NCBI GenBank assembly: GCA_012729265.1
Contig: JAAYDL010000013.1
Span: 1 to 32,480 of the forward strand
DNA length: 32,480 nucleotides
Direction: 5' to 3'
Source of the DNA: Lentisphaerota bacterium
Lineage (GTDB): Bacteria > Verrucomicrobiota > Kiritimatiellia > Kiritimatiellales > Pontiellaceae
Numbering within the stretch: position 1 is the stretch's first letter; each line of letters begins with the position of its first letter. A program made the translations under genes and the position numbers. This document shows positions 17,611 to 24,771 of the stretch, piece by piece. Below the pieces are notes generated by a model. The model was given only the letters and a program-made list of their open reading frames with translations. It ran no database searches and was not told where the DNA came from.

Positions 17611-17651
17611 AGGGGAAGCGGGTGTTGCTTATGAGTGACCCCGCTTCCCCT
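17611..17651. repeat. 12-bp perfect palindrome with a 17-nt loop
   Basis: AGGGGAAGCGGG (17611-17622) pairs with CCCGCTTCCCCT (17640-17651). It lies 13 bases beyond the stop of the minus-strand gene at 17665-18600 and could terminate it, but lacks a T-run on that strand. A GTGACCCC word recurs at 17635-17642 and 17688-17695, the second copy inside the gene's 3' end. Confidence 0.6.
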
Positions 17652-17664
17652 TTATCTGACACCT

Positions 17665-18600
17665 TTATTGACCGGAACCTATAATGGGTGACCCCTTTGA
17701 TGTTTTTTTGCGTAATTCTTTCACCCGGTCTTTGACCAAAGGATTTGGTAGTGGCTTTTTAATCCCCATGGAATCCATCAACATCTTTTCTTCAGCAAGG
17801 GCATCCTCCAACGCCTTGATCAAAGGTCCCTTTTCTAGAAGACTATAGCCGCGATATTTAGCCATATCTTCTTCAACAAAGGCATTCTTGTCAGGCTCAC
17901 TTTTATGAATATTTAAATCACGGACTACGCAGTACGAAATGTCATTGGAAGAAATATTATTATTTACTGATGTTATTAGTGTGTCTTTGTATTCTTTGTA
18001 TCCATAATTATCTATATCATTGTCTCTTTTACCAAATCTAAATATATCAAGATCGTCTTTTAAGAAGCATAGTTTATCTCTAAATCCCAACTTAAACTCA
18101 TTTTCGTCTATCCACACCAGTCCGAGTATAATTCGATCAACATTTTCATCTCTAACACAAATCTTTGCAGGATATTCCTGAGAATCAAAAGCTGGAGAGT
18201 CCGGGAAAGCAATACGCAGTAATCTGGTTTTACACTCACCATCTAAACAATTCGTCACTCGAGCATCGATCACCCAAACAGCATGTCTTCTCAATATTGC
18301 AAATGCATTCAAATAAGGTACAGTCACCCAGTATGGCGAAGGGGACTGCATATCAATGCGATTTAGAGCCCCGTCTTCGCTAGCATAAAAACTATTTGCC
18401 TCATTGATATAATTAAACAATACATATGGTTCTGAAAAGGCATAATAGTTTATCACCTCTACCTCAACAAGAGCATCTAGACCGTCCAATGTGTGCCGAT
18501 TTTCTACAGAGTAGATCATATGATCATCAATACCACAAAATCCAAAACCAGGAATAATACACAGAAAAATAATATACCATATCTTACAAATATTCACCAC
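17665..18600 (-). CDS. AT-rich predicted secreted protein, unrecognised
   Basis: The 311-residue product begins MVNICKIWYIIFLCIIPGFGF, a Sec signal peptide probably cleaved near CGIDD. The mature part is hydrophilic with a C-terminal Glu/Lys-rich tail (KALEDALAEEKMLMDSMGIKKPLPNPLVKDRVKELRKKTS). I recognise no domain. The start is GTG at 18600 or GTG at 18597; AGGAG lies 3 or 6 nt upstream. The coding sequence is visibly AT-richer than the neighbouring genes, notably around 17940-18140, and it is flanked by repeats on both sides, which suggests horizontal acquisition or a poorly conserved gene. Its last codons overlap a GTGACCCC repeat unit, so the C terminus may have been altered. Confidence 0.62.
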   Translation of the reverse strand: MVNICKIWYIIFLCIIPGFGFCGIDDHMIYSVENRHTLDGLDALVEVEVINYYAFSEPYVLFNYINEANSFYASEDGALNRIDMQSPSPYWVTVPYLNAFAILRRHAVWVIDARVTNCLDGECKTRLLRIAFPDSPAFDSQEYPAKICVRDENVDRIILGLVWIDENEFKLGFRDKLCFLKDDLDIFRFGKRDNDIDNYGYKEYKDTLITSVNNNISSNDISYCVVRDLNIHKSEPDKNAFVEEDMAKYRGYSLLEKGPLIKALEDALAEEKMLMDSMGIKKPLPNPLVKDRVKELRKKTSKGSPIIGSGQ

Positions 18601-18883
18601 TGTCTCCTCTCTTTAGCGTGGAAAAGGGGTCGGGCCGCCTAATTCGTCATTTTGCTTTTCAGATTGCATAATGCGCTCCCTTTCGATTCTTCCACTTCTC
18701 GAATATAGCAGGAGAAAAAGGTCGGTCTGGTAATCTAGTAATTTCACGCCATTGCTCCCGTTTTTACTCGCTCGCTCGGGCGGACAATCCGTCGAGCGCT
18801 CTTTTGGAGACATAGAAACGCAAAATTAACGATGAGTCAAACATTGCCCCGATATATTCCGCAGAAGCTGCACCACCGAACGA

Positions 18884-18932
18884 CTTTCCTTCTTCCTCCT
18901 ATTCGTCTCCATGATAACGGAGCAAGGATGCT
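18884..18932. repeat. 49-bp direct repeat, copy 1
   Basis: Begins CTTTCCTTCTTCCTCC and ends AGCAAGGATGCT. It matches the copy at 18967-19014 except for one missing base there. The period is 83 bp. Confidence 0.75.
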
Positions 18933-18940
18933 GCATTAGG

Positions 18941-18954
18941 CAGCCTGAAGGCTG
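18941..18954. repeat. Short palindrome CAGCC-TGAA-GGCTG between the two direct repeats
   Basis: A 5-bp stem with a TGAA tetraloop, 8 bases after copy 1 and 12 before copy 2. It is of the REP-like type and probably dispersed elsewhere in the genome. Confidence 0.5.
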
Positions 18955-18966
18955 AACTACAAACGT

Positions 18967-19014
18967 CTTTCCTTCTCCTCCTATTCGTCTCCATGATAAC
19001 GGAGCAAGGATGCT
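18967..19014. repeat. 48-bp direct repeat, copy 2, with a perfect GGAGCA/TGCTCC hairpin
   Basis: The same unit as copy 1 with a one-base deletion. At its end GGAGCA (19001-19006) pairs with TGCTCC (19011-19016) around AGGA; in copy 1 the right arm has one substitution. Confidence 0.75.
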
Positions 19015-19100
19015 CCGTCTACGGGGTCTCCTGAAAAGGGATCACGGTCCAAGCCTTATTTGAAAATTACTTACACTCACTTTGGCACTCTGGCGCCATT

Positions 19101-19137
19101 CGAGGGTGGATGAGCCAGCACGTAGTGCAAGCTGTAC
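19101..19137. repeat. 37-bp direct repeat, copy A
   Basis: Starts CGAGGGTGGATGAGCCAG and ends GCAAGCTGTAC. It differs from copy B (19179-19215) at 3 of 37 positions. The period of 78 bp is a multiple of three, so both copies read in the same frame. Confidence 0.75.
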
Positions 19138-19178
19138 TGGGTAGCGCCTCCGCTAAGTCGGTGGCGTTCGGAATCCGC

Positions 19179-19215
19179 CGAGGGTGCATGAGCCAGCGCG
19201 TAGTGCAGGCTGTAC
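19179..19215. repeat. 37-bp direct repeat, copy B
   Basis: Starts CGAGGGTGCATGAGCCAG and ends GCAGGCTGTAC. Three substitutions relative to copy A. It lies about 85 bp upstream of the mraZ operator boxes. Confidence 0.75.
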
Positions 19216-19299
19216 GGATTGACTCACTCTCTTTTTCACGCGCCGATTCTCCGGATGAGTCTGAATTCATCGTTTGCCTTTTCATTAAAGGGGAGGGGT

Positions 19300-19343
19300 G
19301 TGGAGGCGTGTGGTAGATAGTGGAATAAAAAAGAGGAAAATGG
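19300..19343 (+). promoter_or_regulatory. Candidate MraZ operator: 10-bp-spaced TGG boxes
   Basis: TGG trinucleotides occur at 19301, 19311, 19321 and 19341; the first three are preceded by G and all share one helical-turn spacing. MraZ is known to bind TGGG-type direct repeats spaced 10 bp upstream of its own gene in E. coli and a GTGK-type set in mollicutes. The last box abuts the candidate -35 element. The unit at 19331 is missing. Confidence 0.6.
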
Positions 19344-19344
19344 G

Positions 19345-19375
19345 TTGACTAGTATGATTTTTGGTGTCATATGTT
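19345..19375 (+). promoter_or_regulatory. Candidate dcw promoter
   Basis: TTGACT at 19345-19350 resembles a -35 box. A TATGTT at 19370-19375 (19-nt spacer) or CATATG at 19368 (17-nt spacer) may be the -10. This places the start about 30 nt before the mraZ ATG. Consensus matches are partial. Confidence 0.4.
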
Positions 19376-19409
19376 TCCGCATTATTGGAACCGAATGGAG
19401 CGAGATGGT

Positions 19410-19868
19410 ATGACATTGGATGTACAATCTAGACCGGCCCTCTTTGTGGGATCGTTTACGCATACCCTTGATGATAAGCGACGTATGATTTTTCCGTCGA
19501 TCTGGAGAAATCTGGCGGGCGACTCGAATCAGCTCTTTGCCTTTCCGCACCCCGAAGAGAAGTGCCTGTACCTTTATACGACTGCAGAAATGATGCGTCG
19601 TTTGGATGAACTTCGTGCAGGTGGGGCTCTGGATAAGAATGATCAGCAGGCGATCCGGTCGATTACGGCCGGGGCTGAAATGCTGGTTTGGGATGCGCAG
19701 GGACGTGTGCGGATTGGTGAAAATCTGCTGGCGCATACGGAGGTGAAGAGTCAGGTGGTTCTGGTGGGCGCGATGACGCGTATTGAGCTCTGGAGTGCAG
19801 AGAATTTTGATTTGGCGCTGCCGAAAGAGTCGGCTGCAGCGGAAAATGTATTTTTTGGTGGGTATTAA
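19410..19868 (+). CDS. mraZ: Transcriptional regulator MraZ
   Basis: The 152-residue product begins MTLDVQSRPALFVGSFTHTL. It has the two MraZ/AbrB-type half-repeats, with a DDKRRMIFPSIWR segment in the first and DAQGRVRIGENLL followed by VVLVGAMTRIELWS in the second; this is the expected SpoVT-AbrB-like double fold. MraZ binds TGGG-type repeats upstream of the dcw operon and modulates its transcription. I chose ATG 19410 (GGAG nine nt upstream) over the ATG at 19371, since the extension MFPHYWNRMERDG matches nothing expected and overlaps the predicted promoter. It is followed by a small ORF after 23 nt. Confidence 0.9.
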   Translation: MTLDVQSRPALFVGSFTHTLDDKRRMIFPSIWRNLAGDSNQLFAFPHPEEKCLYLYTTAEMMRRLDELRAGGALDKNDQQAIRSITAGAEMLVWDAQGRVRIGENLLAHTEVKSQVVLVGAMTRIELWSAENFDLALPKESAAAENVFFGGY

Positions 19869-19891
19869 GATTGGTAACCGGGGAGGTCGAG

Positions 19892-20095
19892 ATGAGCATG
19901 TTGGATGTAGCCCGTTTTTTGAGTTATTCGAGATCGGTCGATCTCACCCCGGAAAAAGAGCGGTTGTTTAATTTGTCGATGGTGAATTCGGGGCGCTTGT
20001 TTTCTTGCCTCTACAGCAGCTCGCACCACTGGGATTTTGGTCGCGGTAGTTTGATGGAATCGGAATCGGTTTTAGATCGGGGAAGGGAGATCTAG
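19892..20095 (+). CDS. Unrecognised small protein between mraZ and rsmH
   Basis: A 67-residue frame starting MSMLDVARFLSYSRSVDLTP and ending LDRGREI. GGGGAGG lies about 6 nt before the ATG at 19892, a good ribosome-binding site, and the TAG stop shares one base with the GTG start of rsmH at 20095, suggesting translational coupling. No transmembrane segment or signal peptide is visible; the sequence is soluble with mixed charge. mraZ and rsmH are usually adjacent, so this gene is an insertion of unknown function. It could be a lineage-specific division or regulatory protein, or only a translational coupler. Confidence 0.65.
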   Translation: MSMLDVARFLSYSRSVDLTPEKERLFNLSMVNSGRLFSCLYSSSHHWDFGRGSLMESESVLDRGREI

Positions 20096-21024
20096 TGCAT
20101 ATTCCAGTCATGCTCAGCGAGTGCCTTGAGGCACTGGTTACGAATCCCTGCGGGACCTATGTGGATGGTACGTTGGGGAACGCCGGGCATGCGGAAAAGA
20201 TTCTGAAAGCACTGGACGCTGGTGGAACGCTGGTGGGGTTTGATCGCGATGTGGATGCGATCGAGCGGGTGAGTAAGACGCTGAAGTCGGGCGATGGACG
20301 TCGAGTTGAGCTGGTGCACGACAACTATGCAAATATGGCCAAACAGTTGACAACGCTAGGTATTGAGCAGGTGGACGGCATTCTTCTGGATCTAGGCGTC
20401 AGCTCGTTTCAGCTTGATACGCCGGAGCGCGGATTCAGTTTTCAGCAGGATGCGCCGATTGATATGCGTATGGACCAGACGCAGGGCCGTACGGCGGCCG
20501 AGTGGGTGAATGGTGCGGATGAGTGCGATCTGGCCGATATTATTTTCCGCTACGGCGAGGATCGGGACTCGCGTCGAATTGCGCGAGCGATCGTGAAGGC
20601 GCGAAAGGGCGCGCCGATTGAAACGACACTACAGCTGGCCGATATTGTGGAACGTGCCAAGGGGGGACGTCGGGGGCGTAAAACACATCCGGCAACGCAG
20701 ACCTTTCAGGCGCTGCGAATAGCGGTGAACGATGAGCTGGCGGGAATTGAGCAGGTGCTGGAGAGTATGATCGGTCGGATTGCGGATGGCGGACGCTTTG
20801 TTGTGCTGACATTTCACAGTCTGGAAGACCGTTTGGTGAAGAAGTTTTTTAATCGCCATGTGCCGCGCGAAGAGTCGCTGCATCAGGGCGGGGTTCGGCG
20901 GATGTATGAAAAACCGCCGGTGGAGTGGGTTTGGAAGAAAGCAAAAACGGCCACGGAAAAAGAGCGGGCCGAAAATCCGCGGTCGCGGTCAGCGAGATTG
21001 CGTGCGGTAAAGGTAGGGAGGTAA
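20095..21024 (+). CDS. rsmH: 16S rRNA (cytosine-1402-N4)-methyltransferase RsmH (MraW)
   Basis: The 309-residue protein starts MHIPVMLSECLEAL (typical IPVLL-type RsmH start). It has the SAM-binding loop VDGTLGNAGHAEKIL (usually GGHS, here GNAGHA), DGILLDLGVSSFQLD, RGFSFQQDAPIDMRMD and the FHSLEDRLVK segment of RsmH, with FQALRIAVNDEL in the helical insert. RsmH methylates N4 of C1402 in 16S rRNA. The start is GTG with GGGAGA 5 nt upstream and overlaps the small ORF's stop by one base. The next gene, ftsL-like, begins 5 nt after the TAA. Confidence 0.93.
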   Translation: MHIPVMLSECLEALVTNPCGTYVDGTLGNAGHAEKILKALDAGGTLVGFDRDVDAIERVSKTLKSGDGRRVELVHDNYANMAKQLTTLGIEQVDGILLDLGVSSFQLDTPERGFSFQQDAPIDMRMDQTQGRTAAEWVNGADECDLADIIFRYGEDRDSRRIARAIVKARKGAPIETTLQLADIVERAKGGRRGRKTHPATQTFQALRIAVNDELAGIEQVLESMIGRIADGGRFVVLTFHSLEDRLVKKFFNRHVPREESLHQGGVRRMYEKPPVEWVWKKAKTATEKERAENPRSRSARLRAVKVGR

Positions 21025-21029
21025 ACAAA

Positions 21030-21410
21030 ATGGCAGGCACACGTAAGAACGAAAGAACAAATAAGATGAACGAGGTTCGGGTTCCATTTCCCATGATGCT
21101 GGCCAATGTGCTGGTGGCCGTGGCTGTTTTGGGCCTGAGCTATATGTGGCTTAATGCCCGCTGTGATGCCTTGGGTCGAGATATTAAAGCGGCTGAGCTG
21201 GAGCTGGCACAGGCGCAGAAGCAGGCTCGTACAGAACAGGAACGCTGGGCCACGTTGACCAACCCCTCAAACCTGCGGGCAGCGATTAAACGGTTTGATC
21301 TGAATATGTCGATGCCGCGGGAATCGCAGATTGTCAAACTGGAACGGCGGTCTGAACGGACAACAACAGCGACGGCCATGTTGGGTCGAGGTTTTTTGAG
21401 GGTGGAGTAG
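21030..21410 (+). CDS. ftsL: FtsL-like bitopic division protein
   Basis: The 126-residue product has a cytoplasmic basic N terminus, one membrane helix (about 20-42: PMMLANVLVAVAVLGLSYMW) and a periplasmic coiled-coil-like stretch (DALGRDIKAAELELAQAQKQ), the layout of FtsL/FtsB-type proteins. Sequence conservation of FtsL is low, so the assignment rests on size, topology and its place between rsmH and ftsI. FtsL joins FtsB and FtsQ to activate FtsWI. ATG 21030 has GGGAGG 8 nt upstream; another in-frame ATG lies at 21066. A terminator-like hairpin follows the stop. Confidence 0.7.
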   Translation: MAGTRKNERTNKMNEVRVPFPMMLANVLVAVAVLGLSYMWLNARCDALGRDIKAAELELAQAQKQARTEQERWATLTNPSNLRAAIKRFDLNMSMPRESQIVKLERRSERTTTATAMLGRGFLRVE

Positions 21411-21438
21411 CGAGGTTGTCGGTTAATTATCTGATAAG

Positions 21439-21477
21439 CCCCGCAGTTTTATATAAGCTAAAGCTTGCGGGGTTTTT
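21439..21477 (+). terminator. Terminator-like hairpin between ftsL and ftsI
   Basis: CCCCGCA (21439-21445) pairs with TGCGGGG (21466-21472) around a 20-nt loop and is followed at once by TTTTT (21473-21477). It looks like a Rho-independent terminator or attenuator, 22 bases before the ftsI ATG, with no clear promoter between them. Confidence 0.65.
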
Positions 21478-21499
21478 GGGATGAGGGAGGAAGAAGAGA

Positions 21500-23317
21500 A
21501 TGTCGGAGGTTCGAAATAAGGGGCGGATTTTGATGTTGGCGCTGCTGGTGGTGAGCGCTTTTATCGGGATCGGTGCCCGCCTTTATGTGGTACAGCTGAA
21601 GCCTGAAGCTTGGGTTTTGGAGCCGATGAAGAACAACCTCAGAGAAACCAATCCCGTGGGCAGCCGGGGTGCCATTGTGGATCGCAACGGCGAGATTCTG
21701 GCGCTGGATGTACCCGCGTACGATGTCGGCATCGATCCATACGACATTAGTCGAAACGGAGATGCTGAAGCGGTCATCCGTTGTCTTTCGCGCGAGTTTG
21801 GTATTTCGGAGCGGGAACTGCGTGTAATGCTGGCGGATACCGATAAGCGTTATAAGCCGATTCGTAAGTTTCTTCCGGAGAGCCGACTGGCAAATTTTGA
21901 GGCTAAACCGGCAAAATTCGGGGTGGAATATTTTCCACCCCATGTGACCGACGGCGGTCCGACCAATATCTTTTTGCGGGGGGTTACGTTAACGGAAACC
22001 TCTATGCGCGATTACCCAAAGCGTGAGCTGATGTCGCATGTGGTCGGCTTTTCCAATGCTGAAGGAGTTGGCTGTTCGGGGGTTGAGCTGGTGTTAAACG
22101 ATTATCTGAAGGGCAAAGAGGGGCGACGTGTTAGTACGCGTGATGGTCGACGTCAGGAGATTTATGGAACGCGCGTTGTGGATACGCCGCCGGAAGACGG
22201 TGCAACGGTTTATCTTACTTTGGACCAACAGCTGCAGTATGTCGTGGAAGATGTTATCCTTCGTATGTGCGATGAGTTTCAGGCCAATGCGGCGTGGGCG
22301 ATTGTACAGAAGGTGGATACCGGCGAAATTTTGGCGATGGCTTCTTATCCGACGTACGATCTGAATCGATACAGTCAGGCCCCTCCGGAATGGATGCGCA
22401 ACTGTGCAATCAGTGTGAATTATGAGCCGGGATCGGTCATGAAGGCCGCTGCAATTGCCGGAGCGTTGGATAACGAGGTTGTGAGTGAAAGTGATCTGAT
22501 TGACTGCGAAAACGGCTATTGGGTTTATGCCCGCAGAGCGCTGCGCGATAGCCACGGGATGGGTGAAATGAGCGTTGCGGATGTGATCAAGCACTCCAGT
22601 AATATCGGTACGGCAAAGATTTCATTGGCGATGGGAGATCGACTGTTTTATACCCGGTTGAAAGCATTTCACTTCGGTGAGCGCCTTGGCGTGGGCCTGC
22701 CCGGCGAGGAGGCCGGAATCTTCTATTCTCCCCTGTCACCAAATTGGTCAAAGCTCAGCATAACGCGGATTGGTATGGGGCAGGGCATTGCCGTGACTTC
22801 GCTGCAGATGCTTTCCATGATGGATGCCATCGCCAACGACGGGATTCAGATGAAGCCGTATGTGGTGAGTAAGGTCGTTGCTCCGGATGGCGAGGTGCTG
22901 GTGAAAAATGAGCCGGAAATTCTCGGCCGCCCGCTGACCCGCAGCACGGCGATTCAGATGCAGCGCCTGCTGGCGCGGGTTACGGAGGAGGATGGAACCG
23001 GGTCAAAAGCGCGCGTTGAAGGATATTCGATTGCAGGAAAGACCGGAACGGCCCAGAAGGTCAATCCCGCGGGCGGCTACTACGAGAAAAATTTTGTCTC
23101 CTCCTTTGCCGGATTTCTTCCGGCAGAAGATCCGCAAATTGGAATTATTGTGGTGGCGGACGATCCGGGCACAATAAATGCTCAGGGCCGGAAAGAAAAT
23201 TATTACGGCGGTAGCGTGTGCGGTCCTGCGTTTGCTGAGATCGCCGAGTTTGCTGTGCGTTACTTGAAGATTGCGCCCGATGGGAATCGGGTCTATGTGA
23301 TGGGATCAGACGAATGA
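21500..23317 (+). CDS. ftsI: Peptidoglycan D,D-transpeptidase FtsI (class B penicillin-binding protein)
   Basis: The 605-residue protein has one N-terminal membrane helix (about 8-26), a PBP dimerisation domain (about 45-205; GSRGAIVDRNGEILA) and a transpeptidase domain with the three active-site motifs: SVMK with Ser312 and Lys315, SSN at 366-368, and KTGTA from Lys514. Length and motifs fit FtsI/PBP3, which builds septal peptidoglycan with FtsW. GGGAGG lies upstream of the ATG. It is separated from ftsL by a terminator-like hairpin, and overlaps murE by four bases (ATGA), so murE is coupled to it. Confidence 0.94.
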   Translation: MSEVRNKGRILMLALLVVSAFIGIGARLYVVQLKPEAWVLEPMKNNLRETNPVGSRGAIVDRNGEILALDVPAYDVGIDPYDISRNGDAEAVIRCLSREFGISERELRVMLADTDKRYKPIRKFLPESRLANFEAKPAKFGVEYFPPHVTDGGPTNIFLRGVTLTETSMRDYPKRELMSHVVGFSNAEGVGCSGVELVLNDYLKGKEGRRVSTRDGRRQEIYGTRVVDTPPEDGATVYLTLDQQLQYVVEDVILRMCDEFQANAAWAIVQKVDTGEILAMASYPTYDLNRYSQAPPEWMRNCAISVNYEPGSVMKAAAIAGALDNEVVSESDLIDCENGYWVYARRALRDSHGMGEMSVADVIKHSSNIGTAKISLAMGDRLFYTRLKAFHFGERLGVGLPGEEAGIFYSPLSPNWSKLSITRIGMGQGIAVTSLQMLSMMDAIANDGIQMKPYVVSKVVAPDGEVLVKNEPEILGRPLTRSTAIQMQRLLARVTEEDGTGSKARVEGYSIAGKTGTAQKVNPAGGYYEKNFVSSFAGFLPAEDPQIGIIVVADDPGTINAQGRKENYYGGSVCGPAFAEIAEFAVRYLKIAPDGNRVYVMGSDE

Positions 23318-24771
23318 AATTAAGTGAACTGCTGAAGTCTATTGAGGTGCTGAGTGTCTCGGGCGATGCAAATGTAGAGGTAACCGGAGTGGTCTATGAC
23401 TCCAGGCAGGTGACGCCGGGCGCTCTTTTTGCGGCGGTTCCCGGCGAGCACGTAGACGGTGCCGACTTCATTTCTGATGCGGTTTCGCGCGGTGCCGTGG
23501 CGGTCGTTGCAGAATGCGGATTTGATCCCGGCAGCGGGGTTGCGTTGGTGAAGGTGCGCGAAGGAAGACGCGCCCTGGCCGCGCTGGCCAATGCGTTTTA
23601 CGGCGATCTTTCAAAACGGCTCTTTACGCTCGGTGTCACCGGAACAAACGGGAAAACCACAACGACCTATATGATTCGCGATATTTTGCGCGCCGGCGGA
23701 TTTGAGCCCGGGCTGCTGGGCACCGTTGCTTATGAGGTGGGTGCGCGTTCCATCCCTGCCACGCGCACCACGCCGGAAGCGCCGGAAATCCACGCCATGT
23801 TTGAACGCATGTGCCAGTATGGATGCGACGCGGCGGTGATGGAGGTTTCCTCGCACGCGATTGCGATGGAACGGGTGCACGGGATCGATTTTAATGTGGC
23901 TGTTTTCACAAACCTGACGCAGGACCATCTCGATTTCCACGGCGGAATGGAGGCCTATTTTGAAACCAAGGCCCGGTTTTTTGAGTTTCTGCGTGATCAT
24001 GGAGAGCGTACGGCCGTAATAAATATTGATGATCTGTGGGGCCGAAAGCTGGCGGAGGAACGCTTAGTTAATTTACCTATGGTGACCTATGGATTTGGAG
24101 AAACGGCGCAGGTGCGGGCGACAAAGGTCAAACCTTCGCTTTCCGGCACAGAATTCTACGTTGAAACGCCGTGGGGCAAAGGACCCGTAAGCTTAAAGCT
24201 GCTGGGGCGGTTTAATGTGCATAACGCGCTTGCAGCGCTGGCCGCCGGCGGCGTGAGCGGAGTGGATTTCCAAACCATGGTCACTGCAGTTGAAAATGTG
24301 ACGGCCGTTCCCGGTCGGCTGGAATTGGTGTTCGATCGTCGTAAACGGCGGATTTTTGTCGATTATGCGCACACGGACGATGCGCTGAAAAATGTGCTCA
24401 CCACGCTGCGCGAAATCTGTAAAGGGCGTCTGATTGTGGTGTTCGGCTGCGGCGGCAATCGCGATCATGGAAAGCGCGAAAAAATGGGTCGCGTGGCCAG
24501 CCAACTGGCCGACTATTCCATCATCACTTCCGATAATCCACGCAACGAAGAACCCGCAATGATTGCCGCTCATATCCTTGAAGGGTTTGGCGAAGCGCGT
24601 AACTGCGAGGTTGTGCTGGACCGCCGCGAAGCGATTGCGGCGGGTATTGCGATGATGAAGCGCAAAGATGTGCTGCTGGTGGCTGGGAAAGGACATGAAA
24701 CGTATCAGGAATTTAAGGGCACCGTGGTGCCGTTTGATGACCGTGAAATCGTTCGGGAGATTACCGAATAA
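23314..24771 (+). CDS. murE: UDP-MurNAc-L-Ala-D-Glu:meso-DAP ligase MurE
   Basis: The 485-residue protein has the Mur ligase ATP loop GTNGKTT (110-116), the EVSSHA segment, NLTQDHLDFHGGMEAYFETK (carbamylated-Lys region) and the specificity motif DNPR (407-410), which selects meso-diaminopimelate. It adds the third amino acid of the peptidoglycan stem. It overlaps ftsI by ATGA and is followed directly, with no gap, by murF. Confidence 0.95.
   Translation: MKLSELLKSIEVLSVSGDANVEVTGVVYDSRQVTPGALFAAVPGEHVDGADFISDAVSRGAVAVVAECGFDPGSGVALVKVREGRRALAALANAFYGDLSKRLFTLGVTGTNGKTTTTYMIRDILRAGGFEPGLLGTVAYEVGARSIPATRTTPEAPEIHAMFERMCQYGCDAAVMEVSSHAIAMERVHGIDFNVAVFTNLTQDHLDFHGGMEAYFETKARFFEFLRDHGERTAVINIDDLWGRKLAEERLVNLPMVTYGFGETAQVRATKVKPSLSGTEFYVETPWGKGPVSLKLLGRFNVHNALAALAAGGVSGVDFQTMVTAVENVTAVPGRLELVFDRRKRRIFVDYAHTDDALKNVLTTLREICKGRLIVVFGCGGNRDHGKREKMGRVASQLADYSIITSDNPRNEEPAMIAAHILEGFGEARNCEVVLDRREAIAAGIAMMKRKDVLLVAGKGHETYQEFKGTVVPFDDREIVREITE

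Larger units (their letters stand above)
17215..17664. other. 450-bp gene-free stretch rich in hairpins
   Basis: No credible coding frame on either strand. It holds three structures listed separately: alternative AACCGG hairpins (17256-17282), a 95-bp multi-hairpin element (17459-17553) and a 12-bp-stem palindrome (17611-17651), plus a short CACGAAG repeat (17568-17591). Confidence 0.7.
18601..19409. other. 800-bp gene-free, repeat-rich stretch upstream of mraZ
   Basis: No convincing gene. A 66-codon minus-strand frame (18613-18813) has no homology I recognise and covers a GCTCG-CGG hairpin-like segment around 18770-18805. The rest contains two copies of a 48-49 bp repeat, a palindromic CAGCC-TGAA-GGCTG motif, two copies of a 37-bp repeat, and the mraZ regulatory region at the right end. 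Confidence 0.7.

Noticed and set aside
18613-18813. 66-codon minus-strand frame
   Set aside because: No clear ribosome-binding site or domain, and it lies across a palindromic segment of the repeat patch.
19067-19285. 72-codon minus-strand frame with internal peptide repeats
   Set aside because: It consists mainly of the 37-bp repeat pair; no good start or homologue. Kept as a repeat, not a gene.
17215-19300. A CRISPR array or insertion sequence
   Set aside because: Repeats are in pairs, of unequal length and without uniform spacers, and there is no cas gene or transposase nearby.
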